This document shows positions 1 through 8,320 of a stretch of 64,000 nucleotides of DNA, piece by piece. The translations under genes were made by a program, and so were the position numbers. Under the pieces are notes generated by a model, which had not been told where the DNA came from, did no database searches, and saw only the letters and a program-made list of their open reading frames with translations. Each line of letters opens with the position of its first letter. The first letter of the stretch is position 1. The stretch covers positions 620,001-684,000 of the forward strand of contig CAVRAZ010000001.1 of the NCBI GenBank assembly GCA_963719135.1, read 5' to 3'. The DNA comes from CAVRAZ01 sp963719135 (lineage in GTDB: Bacteria; Pseudomonadota; Gammaproteobacteria; DSM-19610).

Positions 1-1
1 G

Positions 2-175
2 CGCGGCGGCGGGGGTCATTTTGTCGTGACCATCGTGTCCGCTGCCTTCCGCGAAAAAAATCCGATTCAGCGCCACCGGCTGGTCTACGACGCCCTCGGC
101 GACGCCATGCGCTCCGAGATTCACGCGCTCAGCATCAAGGCCAGCACACCTGAAGAAACAGGCTCGAATTCGTAA
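2..175 (+). CDS. BolA-family protein, C-terminal part (5' end outside window)
   Basis: The reading frame is open from base 2 to a TAA at 173-175 and gives 57 residues. They include GHFVVTIVSAAF, HRLVYDALGDAM and IHALSIKA. This is the second half of the BolA/IbaG fold: the strand with the conserved histidine, the R-H-R-x-V-Y helix and the final A-L-S-I-K-A strand. BolA proteins act with monothiol glutaredoxins in Fe-S cluster and redox handling or as DNA-binding regulators. The gene ends 22 bases before the parvulin lipoprotein, on the same strand, so the two are probably co-transcribed. The start is missing, so BolA cannot be separated from IbaG. Confidence 0.85.
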   Translation, partial: RGGGGHFVVTIVSAAFREKNPIQRHRLVYDALGDAMRSEIHALSIKASTPEETGSNS

Positions 176-197
176 CAGCACAAAAGGAACCACTGAA

Positions 198-1214
198 ATG
201 AGACGCACGAGGACTCTGCTAATCCTTGCGGTCGCCGTTGCCGCGAGCGGCTGCGACCAGATGTCGAACAACGGCACCAAAGCCGACGGACGGGCGACGG
301 CCGCTGCGGCCGACACCAGCCCGGTCGTCGCGACGGTCAACGGTGCGCCGATCACGCGCAGCCTGTTCGACGTCTATCAGCACCAGCGCCTCCAGAGCCG
401 TCCCGGCGACCCGAACGGGCGCAATCCGGAGGCGGTGCTGGACGAAATCGTCAATCTCGAACTGGCGGCGCAGGACGGCGTGAAGCAGGGCCTCGACAAG
501 AATCCCGAGGTCCAGGCGCAGATCGAGCAGCAGCGCCGCGCGGTCATCGCCAGCGCGACTCTGCAGAAACAACTGGCGGACCATCCGGTGACCGACGAGG
601 AGATGGAGGCGTTCTACAAGGAAAAGACCGCCAAACTGGGCAACGAATTCAAGGCGCGCCACATTCTGGTCGCGGACGCGGACAAGGCGAAGAAGATGAT
701 CGCCGAACTGGACAAGGGTGCGGATTTCGGCGAACTCGCCAAGAAGAATTCCACCGATGCGTCCGCGGCCAACGGCGGCGAGCTGGGATGGTTCTCGGCG
801 CAGCAGATGGTCAAGCCGTTCGCCGACGCGGTGGCGAAGCTGGACAAAGGCAAGTACACGGCCGAACCCATACAGACCCAGTTCGGCTGGCACGTGATCA
901 TGCTCGACGACAAGCGTGACATCACGCCGCCGCCGCTGGACCAGGTCAAGAAGCAGCTTCAAATGGTCCTGCAGAACCAGCGCATCCAGAGCTATGTGCA
1001 GGGACTGCGCGATCAGGCCAAGGTCGACATCAACCAGGCCAACCTGCCGGCCGCACCGAAAGCCGAAGCGGATGACGAGGACGGCGACGGCGAGCCGCAG
1101 CAATCGGCGGACGAGAAAGACACACACGCCGACGAAGCGGCGCCGGCTGAAACACCGGCGCAGGCAGGCGACGCCGCCAAGGCGCCCTCGCCGGAAGCGG
1201 ATCACGCTGAATAA
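198..1214 (+). CDS. Parvulin-type peptidyl-prolyl isomerase, probable lipoprotein
   Basis: A 338-residue exported foldase. Residues 1-19 form a lipoprotein signal (MRRTRTLL...AASGC) with the lipid-carrying cysteine at about residue 19. A SurA-like N-terminal helical region covers about residues 45-140, and the rotamase domain (FKARHILVADADKAKKM ... GGELGWFSAQQMVKPF ... TQFGWHVIMLDD) about 150-245. The C-terminal 60 residues are low-complexity, rich in Ala, Glu and Asp, and probably disordered. The protein likely assists folding of periplasmic or outer-membrane proteins. AGGAACC lies 6-11 bases before the ATG. It follows the bolA-like gene closely and is ended by the terminator at 1237-1262. 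A PpiC/PrsA-like family call is safe; a specific gene name is not. Confidence 0.9.
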   Translation: MRRTRTLLILAVAVAASGCDQMSNNGTKADGRATAAAADTSPVVATVNGAPITRSLFDVYQHQRLQSRPGDPNGRNPEAVLDEIVNLELAAQDGVKQGLDKNPEVQAQIEQQRRAVIASATLQKQLADHPVTDEEMEAFYKEKTAKLGNEFKARHILVADADKAKKMIAELDKGADFGELAKKNSTDASAANGGELGWFSAQQMVKPFADAVAKLDKGKYTAEPIQTQFGWHVIMLDDKRDITPPPLDQVKKQLQMVLQNQRIQSYVQGLRDQAKVDINQANLPAAPKAEADDEDGDGEPQQSADEKDTHADEAAPAETPAQAGDAAKAPSPEADHAE

Positions 1215-1236
1215 GCGAGTCGCGCTAAAAAAAAAG

Positions 1237-1262
1237 CCGCGGCCTTGGCCGCGGTTTTTTTT
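1237..1262 (+). terminator. Rho-independent terminator after the parvulin gene
   Basis: A perfect GC palindrome, CCGCGGCC-TT-GGCCGCGG, is followed by eight T and preceded by nine A. It can therefore also work for transcription from the other strand. It lies 22 bases after the stop codon of the lipoprotein gene. Confidence 0.9.
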
Positions 1263-1641
1263 GCGGGCCACCCGCCTGGCTGCGGCACTTTGGGGTCATG
1301 CCAATTTAGGGCAACTTGAAGTCAATCAATACACTTGGCACCAAATTCTCCTATGTGCCTTTTTGTACTGTACCGGTAACTTAACCGTAGCCGTCGATCT
1401 TTGCCTCTGACCCCAATTGTCTGCTATCTGATTCTGGGCTCGACCAAGTGGGCTACTTTAATGAATTCCTCCTTGCTCTGAGCAATGGCACCTCAAGTAT
1501 TTACGAGTATTCAAATATACTGGCTGAATTACTCAGGAATAGTTCCACCTATTGCTTTTTATTCATCAGTAACCTGGAGACAGGAAGGTTGCTGCCGGCA
1601 CCGCTCGCCGGGGAGAGACCGCATAGTATTGAGCGATATCT
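1263..1641. other. AT-rich gene-free stretch with remnants of a GGGGTCA-type repeat
   Basis: I see no convincing gene here. Base composition is clearly richer in A and T than the neighbours. GGGGTCATGCCAATTT at about 1290 and CTCTGACCCCAATTG near 1407-1420 face each other as a degraded inverted pair. They use the same GGGGTCAGA core as the palindrome at 14514-14586. A 65-codon open frame at 1448-1645 has no ribosome site or family resemblance and is not called. Confidence 0.5.
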
Positions 1642-3210
1642 CTAACGGATCCCTGACTCGAGTTCCGACAGCAGCTTCAGCGTGCTTGCACGCTGCTCCT
1701 CGGCAAGTTCGTAATACCGGGCATGGCTGGCATTGCGGAAAACGCCGGATACCGCTGCGAATTCGGACACTGCCCGGCGCGCCGTTTCTGTATCTCTCGT
1801 TAGCTCGGCCAGCTTCTTCCTGGCGGCCGCAAGGTTCGCCGCCGTCATGGCCCAGCCCACCGGTATCCGTTCACGATCCGTTTCCTCCAGTGCGCTTTCA
1901 TAGGCCGTAATGGATTGCTGGAGGATCTGCGGGTCATCCAGCCGTTCCGCCAGTTTTTGCAGCGCGGCTCCAAGATTGTTCTGGGTTATCGCCCAGTCCG
2001 TCGGCACACGCTCACGTGTCCGTTCAGCAAGCGCGCTCCTGTAAGCGGCTACCGACTGTTCCAGTGTACGCGAACCCTTGCGGCGTTCGCCGAGCATGCG
2101 GAGCGAGGTTCCAAGATTGTTCAGCGTCGTCGCCCAGCCCATGGGTGTCCTGTCGCGGGTCCATTCCTGCAGCACATTTTTATAGGCCTCGACCGATTGC
2201 TTCAGCAACCGCGTATCGTTCTTGCGCTGGCCAAGTGCCTGGAGCATGGCTGCCAGATTATTCTGTGTTGTAGCCCAGTCATGGGGTACCCGTTCGTGCG
2301 TGCGCTCTTCAAGCGCAAAGCGGAACGCCTTGACCGACGCTTCCAGCATCTCTGTGTCGTTATGGCGCAGCGCAAGGACACCGAGTGAATTGCCAAGATT
2401 GTTTTGCGTCGCAGCCCAATCCTGGGGCACCCGTTCACGGATGCGCTCCGAAAGCGCGCATTCAAAGGCATCAATCGCCTTTTCCAGCATGCGGGTTCCA
2501 CGCTGACGCTGTCCATACACAGCGAGTGCATTGCCGAGATGGTGTTGAGTCGCAGCCCAATCCTGCGGCCGCTGATGTCGGGGTGCGAGACCAAGCACCT
2601 GGTTTTCATAGCGATCGATAGCCTGTTCCAGTGCCGCGTTGTCCATAAATTCACGGCCCAGGTTTTCCAGCACCAGTGCGTGTTGCGATTGAAACCACCA
2701 CTGCAGTGGTACGCTCAACTGCGGTGTAGTTGCTGCTGCTGCGTACAGGTCCCCAGCACGCCGGTAATCGAGACGGATCGTCGCGAGCTGCGCCTGGACG
2801 GCCTTTAGTCGGGCCGGGAGCTCGGCTGCGTTACCGATCCCGAGACAACACTGATAAGCCTGTTCAAATGCCGCGTTGGCATCCTCGATAGAAAGGCGCT
2901 CGCCGGATCGCAAACACCCAAAGGCCTGTTCGATCAAGCCGGCGATTTCAGGATACTGGTCTGCCAGGCCAGACACATAATTCTGACTTGCACGTAGTGT
3001 TTCCAGTCGCAACCAGGTCTGCCGCAGAAAAACGGATACCTGCTGGTGGGCAAGCTGCATCGCATGCATCGGAACGAGTAAACGCTCGAGATCGGATTTT
3101 GGCGCCGGCAGGATTTGACAGGCGGCATTCAGCGCGGCGGCATAGGCGGAATCCGGCTCTGACATGTCTTCCGGAACCGGGTCAGACGTATCGAGTCCTG
3201 TGCTGCTCAT
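1642..3210 (-). CDS. Tetratricopeptide-repeat protein with six ~48-residue units
   Basis: A 522-residue protein with no signal peptide. The C-terminal two thirds is six tandem helical units of 46-49 residues. Each carries a variant of P-x-DWA-x-TQNNLG-x-L followed by LE-x-S-x-x-AY-x-x-AL-x-ER. This is the TPR variant often seen in scaffolding or signalling proteins, sometimes fused to CHAT proteases; no CHAT or other catalytic domain is present here. The N-terminal 150 residues are helical and unassigned. No clear Shine-Dalgarno precedes the ATG, so the start is uncertain. It lies downstream of aprA on the same strand, separated by 45 bases holding a small palindrome. Partner and function are unknown. 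Confidence 0.75.
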   Translation of the reverse strand: MSSTGLDTSDPVPEDMSEPDSAYAAALNAACQILPAPKSDLERLLVPMHAMQLAHQQVSVFLRQTWLRLETLRASQNYVSGLADQYPEIAGLIEQAFGCLRSGERLSIEDANAAFEQAYQCCLGIGNAAELPARLKAVQAQLATIRLDYRRAGDLYAAAATTPQLSVPLQWWFQSQHALVLENLGREFMDNAALEQAIDRYENQVLGLAPRHQRPQDWAATQHHLGNALAVYGQRQRGTRMLEKAIDAFECALSERIRERVPQDWAATQNNLGNSLGVLALRHNDTEMLEASVKAFRFALEERTHERVPHDWATTQNNLAAMLQALGQRKNDTRLLKQSVEAYKNVLQEWTRDRTPMGWATTLNNLGTSLRMLGERRKGSRTLEQSVAAYRSALAERTRERVPTDWAITQNNLGAALQKLAERLDDPQILQQSITAYESALEETDRERIPVGWAMTAANLAAARKKLAELTRDTETARRAVSEFAAVSGVFRNASHARYYELAEEQRASTLKLLSELESGIR

Positions 3211-3223
3211 GGTGTTAACAGGT

Positions 3224-3244
3224 GGACAGATTTGAAACCTGTCC
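3224..3244. repeat. Small palindrome GGACAG...CTGTCC between aprA and the TPR gene
   Basis: GGACAGATTTGAAACCTGTCC forms a six-base stem with a nine-base loop, followed by CCCC. It resembles the GGGGACAGATTT elements scattered in many gammaproteobacterial genomes. It could end aprA transcription weakly, but there is no T tract. Confidence 0.45.
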
Positions 3245-3255
3245 CCCTGAAGCCA

Positions 3256-5088
3256 TTAGTCAACGATGTGATAGACAGGTGCTTTTTCCATTTCCCATTC
3301 ACCCGACTCGGGGTCTCTGCGGGACAGGGTCAAGACATGCCAGTTCTCATCATCGAGTTTCAGGTGATCACCTCGATAGTAGTAGCCCGGCCAGCGCGTT
3401 TCCTTGCGGAACAGGGTGTGTTGCGCAACGCTTTCCGAGCAAATGGTGCGGTGTTTCAGCTCCCAGGCTCGCTGCAGCTGGTGCAAGTCTTCGGCACCGA
3501 GCATCTCGAGGTCTTCCTGCAGAATCTTCAGCTTCAGCAGCCCGATATTCAGCAATGGCTCGTTGGTCATGTAATTGACGCCGATACCGCCCACGTATTC
3601 ATCCATGATTTTTTCAAGCCGCTGGAGACCATGAATAGGCAGGATGTAATGGGGCGAAACCGTCCCCGCGACGATCTCGTTGCGATATTGCTGGTAGTGT
3701 TCCAGTGGTTTGTAGATCTCCTTCCTGAGGTCGTCGATCTGTTTATCGGAAATCTTGACCTCGTCTTTGGCATGGTCCCGGATGTACTGGACCGCGGCCT
3801 TGGCAGCGAGACGGCCTTCCGTAAATGATCCCGAGGAGAATGCGTGTGCGGTGCCGCCGAGTGCATCGCCGGCGCCGAACAGGCCCTCGACCGTCATCAT
3901 GCGGTTGTATCCCCAGTAGTATTCGCTGGGGGATAGATCCACCGGCCCGCTGGCCCAGGCGCCTGAGCAGGTGGCGTGGGAACCCATAACGTAAGGCTCG
4001 GACGTGGTCAGTTCGGGATTGACGTACTTGGGATCGATGTCCTGCGAGGCCCAGACCACCGCCTGGCTGATGGTCATGCCGAGGAAGTTTTCCCAACCCA
4101 CGGTCTCCTTATGCGGATCCTGGAAGGCCTCCTTCGTAACCATGTGGATGGGGCCGCGGCCCGCCGCGACCTCTTGCAGGAAGGCGTGGTTACGAAGGCA
4201 GGTCGGCGTGGGATGATGATCGATGTAGTCTCCGACCATGGCCTTGGTATGGTCATACCATTTCGACTCGTATTGTTCACCGTACGCATTCTGCGTGTAG
4301 GTCTTCAGGTGCAGGAAGTAGGCGCCGACCGGACCATAGCCGTCCTTGAAGCGGCACAACACGATGCGGTTTTCCATCTGGGTCATCTTCGCGCCCAGCA
4401 TGATCGGCAATGCATAGGCGGATGCGCTGCTCCAGGGTGCATACCAGGTCCGTCCCATGCCTTCACCGACCGAGCGCGGCTTGAAGATATGCGACGCGCC
4501 GCCGGCGCCGACGATCACTGCCTTGGCCTTGTACACATGCAAGTCGCCGGTACGAACGTTGAAACCGATCGCGCCGCCGATCCGATTGGGGTGGTTCTCG
4601 TCTTTCAGCAGATGGGTGACCATGATACGGTTGTCGATCTTGTCCGCAGATTTGCGCGCGGCCTCCGCGACGATCGGCTTGTAGCTTTCACCGTGAATCA
4701 TGATCTGCCACTTGCCTTCACGCTGATAGCGACCGGTCTTCGGATCCCGCATCAGCGGCAGACCCCACTGCTCGAACAGGTGAACCGCTGAGTCCACATG
4801 GCGCGCCATATCGTAGGCGAGGTCTTCACGTACCATGCCCATCAGATCGTTGCGGGCATAACGGACATGATCTTCCGGCTGGTTCTCACCCCATTGCATG
4901 CCCATGTAGCAATTGATCGCGTACAGCCCCTGCGCGACCGCGCCGCTTCGATCGATATTGGCTTTCTCCGCGATGACGATCTTCATATCGCGCCCCCAAT
5001 GGCGGGCTTCAAAAGCGGCGCCGCAACCCCCCATGCCACCACCGACAACCAGAATGTCGCAGTCTTCGTAAACCGTTTTAATGCCCAT
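3256..5088 (-). CDS. aprA: Adenylylsulfate (APS) reductase, alpha subunit
   Basis: A 610-residue flavoprotein of the fumarate reductase/succinate dehydrogenase superfamily. In sulfur oxidisers AprA joins sulfite and AMP to form APS, giving two electrons to AprB. The FAD-binding start DILVVGGGMGGCGAA is at about residues 10-24, and a long flavin and substrate domain follows, with RSGAVAQGLYAIN, MIHGESYKPIVAEAAR and GSHATCSGAW. Length is close to the family norm (about 610-660). The ATG overlaps the aprB stop by one base (TAATG), a sign of tight coupling. The cluster order M-B-A and the absence of Qmo genes point to the oxidative, AprM-using lineage. No sat gene is in the window. Confidence 0.97.
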   Translation of the reverse strand: MGIKTVYEDCDILVVGGGMGGCGAAFEARHWGRDMKIVIAEKANIDRSGAVAQGLYAINCYMGMQWGENQPEDHVRYARNDLMGMVREDLAYDMARHVDSAVHLFEQWGLPLMRDPKTGRYQREGKWQIMIHGESYKPIVAEAARKSADKIDNRIMVTHLLKDENHPNRIGGAIGFNVRTGDLHVYKAKAVIVGAGGASHIFKPRSVGEGMGRTWYAPWSSASAYALPIMLGAKMTQMENRIVLCRFKDGYGPVGAYFLHLKTYTQNAYGEQYESKWYDHTKAMVGDYIDHHPTPTCLRNHAFLQEVAAGRGPIHMVTKEAFQDPHKETVGWENFLGMTISQAVVWASQDIDPKYVNPELTTSEPYVMGSHATCSGAWASGPVDLSPSEYYWGYNRMMTVEGLFGAGDALGGTAHAFSSGSFTEGRLAAKAAVQYIRDHAKDEVKISDKQIDDLRKEIYKPLEHYQQYRNEIVAGTVSPHYILPIHGLQRLEKIMDEYVGGIGVNYMTNEPLLNIGLLKLKILQEDLEMLGAEDLHQLQRAWELKHRTICSESVAQHTLFRKETRWPGYYYRGDHLKLDDENWHVLTLSRRDPESGEWEMEKAPVYHIVD

Positions 5089-5558
5089 TAGTAGTACACT
5101 CCCTGCCTGAACTTGTCTTTCGAGATCACCGGCAAGCCGGTGTCGACGTTGAGCCCACCCGGTTCCGCCCAGAGCAACTGGGAGGTCATCTCTTTCTCGC
5201 TCGGCAACGGCTGGTCCGCAATCCTGGGAATCGCCTGACCCCAGGGCTTGGTCGTGATCGGTGAAACGAAATTCTTCTCGCGTCCGTCACGAAATTTGAG
5301 CTTCCACGATATCGTGCCCTTCTCTTCTTCCCGCAGCACGCGCACGCTATGGCCCAGCGGCGCGAAATCTGCGTACCCGCGGCAATCAATGGCATTCTGC
5401 GGACACGCCTTGACGCAGGAATAGCACTCCCAGCACATGTTGGGTTCGATATTGAGCGCACGACGATAGGTCGGGTCGATTTGCATGATGTCGGAGGGAC
5501 AAATGTCTACGCAATGTCCACAGCCATCGCAACGAGTCATATATACAAAAGTTGGCAT
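5088..5558 (-). CDS. aprB: APS reductase, beta (iron-sulfur) subunit
   Basis: A 156-residue ferredoxin-like subunit that carries electrons from the AprA flavin to the membrane partner. Two [4Fe-4S] motifs are visible: CDGCGHCVDICP (about residues 10-21) and CWECYSCVKACP (about 42-53). The C-terminal tail of about 100 residues wraps AprA in known structures; here it contains PITTKPWGQAIPRI and ends KFRQGVYY. It lies 72 bases after aprM and overlaps the aprA start by one base, so the three genes form one transcript. Confidence 0.97.
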   Translation of the reverse strand: MPTFVYMTRCDGCGHCVDICPSDIMQIDPTYRRALNIEPNMCWECYSCVKACPQNAIDCRGYADFAPLGHSVRVLREEEKGTISWKLKFRDGREKNFVSPITTKPWGQAIPRIADQPLPSEKEMTSQLLWAEPGGLNVDTGLPVISKDKFRQGVYY

Positions 5559-5630
5559 TTCTTTTCCCCTGGCTGAGACCGGTGACCGGATAATTGCGCT
5601 TGGGTTGATTCAGATAGCTGCTGCTGTCCG

Positions 5631-6425
5631 CTAATAGTGCCGGGGTAATTCGCGCTTGATGCCCAGACCGAACTGTTTAGGCGCGTCAGCCGGGGGCGGC
5701 AGGTTGTCTCTCGAACCATCCGCCTCGGATGTACGTCTCTGGTAAGCCGCAGCGGGCTTGAAGAACATGTGGGCAAACTTCGACCACAAAACCCCGCCGA
5801 ACAATATGGTGCTGGACAGGATGAACAAGCAGAACGACACAGTGGTCCAGATCCCGGCATCCGACCACTGCAGATAAGACCAGATCAGGGCGAAGGTAGT
5901 CGTTGCGAGCAACGAGAGAATGAACAGGTCTGCCCGCACGATGCGATACCATCGATTGCCTGCGGCAGCAACGTCAACCCGGATAAAGAACCAGAACCAG
6001 TATCCCCCCAGGCAGACCATCAGGGCGCCCGCGTGCCACAGAATCGGCAAGTATTCCGGCGCCGGAGTCTCCGCGGTCGGAAATTTGAATACCAGTATCA
6101 CGGTGGTAACAAGGAAGATGACGAATCCGTACATGGTGAGCAGATGGGCGATTCTGCGCCGCGGGTTGCAGAACTCAGCGGAAGCCAGGACATCCTCCAC
6201 AACGGTTTTGACTGCGATCGATACCTTCTCTCCACCGCCGAGCTGACGCTTCGCGTTTGCTTTCGCCTCTCTTGCAGCTTTAAAAAAATACGTGGCGCTC
6301 TTTTTATGAAGGGTATCCAGTATCGTACCGCCCACAACCAGAACGACCATCGCAATGATATACACCTGCATTGCGATGGGCGGGATGAAAACGGAAAGTT
6401 CCGCAATGGGGTTGTGAGTCATCAT
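5631..6425 (-). CDS. aprM: APS reductase membrane anchor AprM
   Basis: A 264-residue integral membrane protein with about five or six hydrophobic segments: VYIIAMVVLVVGG near 20-35, MYGFVIFLVTTVILVF near 105-120, then three or four more to about residue 225. The C-terminus is hydrophilic. It resembles the membrane half of QmoC/HdrE-like subunits. AprM is found upstream of aprBA in sulfur-oxidising proteobacteria that lack QmoABC and is thought to pass electrons from AprBA to quinone. GGAGAGG lies eight bases before the first of two adjacent ATG codons. The call rests on topology and position in the aprMBA cluster. Confidence 0.9.
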   Translation of the reverse strand: MMTHNPIAELSVFIPPIAMQVYIIAMVVLVVGGTILDTLHKKSATYFFKAAREAKANAKRQLGGGEKVSIAVKTVVEDVLASAEFCNPRRRIAHLLTMYGFVIFLVTTVILVFKFPTAETPAPEYLPILWHAGALMVCLGGYWFWFFIRVDVAAAGNRWYRIVRADLFILSLLATTTFALIWSYLQWSDAGIWTTVSFCLFILSSTILFGGVLWSKFAHMFFKPAAAYQRRTSEADGSRDNLPPPADAPKQFGLGIKRELPRHY

Positions 6426-6518
6426 ATCGCCAGCCTCTCCTGTATAATCTCAGCAGTGAGCTACTGCTGATTACTTTCGTTCGCAAATTCAATTAAACAT
6501 TTCTCTACGCCAAAAGCA

Positions 6519-7351
6519 CTAGGGCCTGTTGACATTTAGGCTAACCATATATATGAGGCGACAAGTGCGATGAATGCTGAAAATCGACTGGCCAATTTAT
6601 CGTACCTTGTCGCGATCCGCCTGAAATGCTTTATTCGATAGACGTATCTCTCGATGATGTTTCGGTGTTTGTACTGATGTTTGTCGAAAGGCCGCTGCGT
6701 CACGCGGTTTACGCGCGGCGGGATGACTGCGTCGGCACCGTGCGCCTGAATCACCCCTACAAATGGTCGGCATCGTAGGCTTTGTCCGCCACAACCGCCT
6801 GTGCAGCAATACCTCCTACCAATTTTCTTCGGCCGGGAGCAGATCGTGAGCCTGACCTCCCGTAAGCTCCCAGCGTGCCAACTGACCCAATGCTTCCACC
6901 AAGGCATGAATCTCGGTACCCAATCCCCCGCGCGAACTCCCAAGCGCCTGCGCGCCTTTTTTTCGATGCGCCAGCTGCATGCTGGTGCGCCCATACGATG
7001 GTGGAGTCCAAGCAAACTTCCTCGAAATCACCATCTTTGGCCAGTTCCGCAAAGACGCGATGCCACACGCCATTATTCGACCACCGCGAGAAGCGCTTGT
7101 GCACGCTGTTCCAAGCGCCGAACTCCGCCGGTAGGTCGCGCCAGGCTGCCCCAGTGCGTGCGATCCACAGTACCGCTTCAACAATGCCGCGGTTATCAAC
7201 ACCCGAGCGGCCTCGATCTCCCTGCTTCCCGGGAAGCATTGTTTCAATTCGTTCCCATTGGTCATCGCGCAATAGTCTTCGTACCATCATTCCAACTCCA
7301 CAAACGCACAAGTTGGAGTTTAAATATAGCTCAAATGTCAACAGACCCTAG
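6519..7351 (-). mobile_element. IS5-family (IS427-like) insertion sequence, decayed
   Basis: Inverted ends match: GGCCTGTTGACATTT at 6523-6537 and its complement with one mismatch at 7333-7347. Both are flanked by CTAG (6519-6522 and 7348-7351), which fits the CTAG or TA target preference of IS5 relatives. The element between the duplications is 825 bp, normal for the IS427 group. It holds one transposase frame on the minus strand that is broken in several places. It inserted between the apr cluster and an integrase remnant. Confidence 0.85.
6536..7290 (-). pseudogene. IS5/IS427-type transposase, frameshifted
   Basis: The start MVRRLLRDDQWERIE follows TTGGAGTTGGA. The N-terminal half (WIARTGAAWRDLP, LDSTIVWAHQHAAGA) is in one frame down to an A7G run near 6959-6966. 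RKKGAQALGSSRGGLGTEIH continues in a second frame. VVADKAYDADHL returns to the first frame, and GVIQAHGADAVIPPR with the RNIIERYVYRIKHFRR tail lies in the third. IS427 elements use one programmed shift at an A run, so the first break could be functional. The two later breaks are not explained by that, so the gene is probably dead. Catalytic D, D and E regions are spread over all three frames. Confidence 0.85.
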
Positions 7352-7559
7352 TCACTCCAGGTTCGATCGAACTCCTAACAGCGTGCACCACCTTTGCTTG
7401 ATTAGCAAGTCTATCCGACATTGATAGATAAAAAAACAACTACATAGCGGAAACGGCACAGCATTTACCACACTTGCGCCTTGGATATGACGCCAGAAGT
7501 GATTCCGGCGATCTGAACAGCCGGCCAACTGGGCTTTCTGCACGACATTGCCGTGATAT

Positions 7560-8276
7560 GTGCAACGGAGAGGCTTCGGTTGCCCCCGGATCGCACAACA
7601 GATCCATAAAGCCTTCGGTACAGACACTGATAAAGATATTGTGCGACGTATCCTTGCCAAGCATTACCGGCCAGACCCTGGCGGTGGCGTGCCGTCGTGG
7701 CTGACCATGCTCGGCGACACGAAGGACCGCCTCTGGAGCATTGACCTGTTTCACTGTGAATCCATCTCATTAAAGAACCACTGGGTACTCGTCGCCATTG
7801 CTCAGTTTACGCGCCACATCGTTGGATTTGGCGTCCACGCCGTCAGCGTCGATGGGGTTGCCCTCTGCCGTATGTTCAACACAGCAATCTCTTCCAAAGG
7901 TGTTCCGAACTACCTCAGTTCTGATAACGATCCGCTCTTCCTTTATCACCAATGGAAAGCAAAATTTAGAATAATTGACGCAGACGAAATCGAGGCAATC
8001 CCGTATGCACCACTATCGAACCCCTTCGTCGAACGGGTGATAGGCACCATTCGGCGGGAATTCGTTGACCGGACACTCTTTTGGAATGCCAGCAACCTGC
8101 AACGGAAGTTAGCCGATTTTCGCCAGTATTACAACTCGTACGGCGCGCATACTGCACTTGATGGCGTCACTCCTGTGGAGTTCGCCGATGAGCGTAAAAA
8201 CCACCTTGCTGACATCGGTCGATTCCATTGGAAATCACATTGCCGCAGTCTATACCAGCGGCCTATAGCTGCCTGA
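7560..8276 (+). pseudogene. DDE integrase-core transposase, N-terminally truncated
   Basis: A 238-residue integrase catalytic core (rve-type). The three acidic positions are visible in LWSIDLFHCES, YLSSDNDPLF and NPFVERVIGTIRREF. It ends with the HCRSLYQRPIAA tail typical of a known orphan integrase family. Those relatives carry about 100 further N-terminal residues with a helix-turn-helix; here the match begins at RGFGCPRIAQQI and the sequence upstream is unrelated, with a stop at 7488. No ribosome site precedes the ATG. The IS5 element ends about 200 bases upstream and may be connected with the loss of the front. A C-terminal fragment is the best call. Confidence 0.75.
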
Positions 8277-8320
8277 ATAGTAATTCGCCATGGACAACTT
8301 CCAAGGCCCATCTTTCAGGA

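Noticed and set aside
1448..1645. A 65-codon frame in the AT-rich gap
   Set aside because: No ribosome site, no conserved-looking pattern, and it overlaps the end of the TPR gene.
3256..5088. AprA as succinate dehydrogenase/fumarate reductase flavoprotein
   Set aside because: The neighbours AprB and AprM, and AprA-specific stretches such as GSHATCSGAW, decide for APS reductase.
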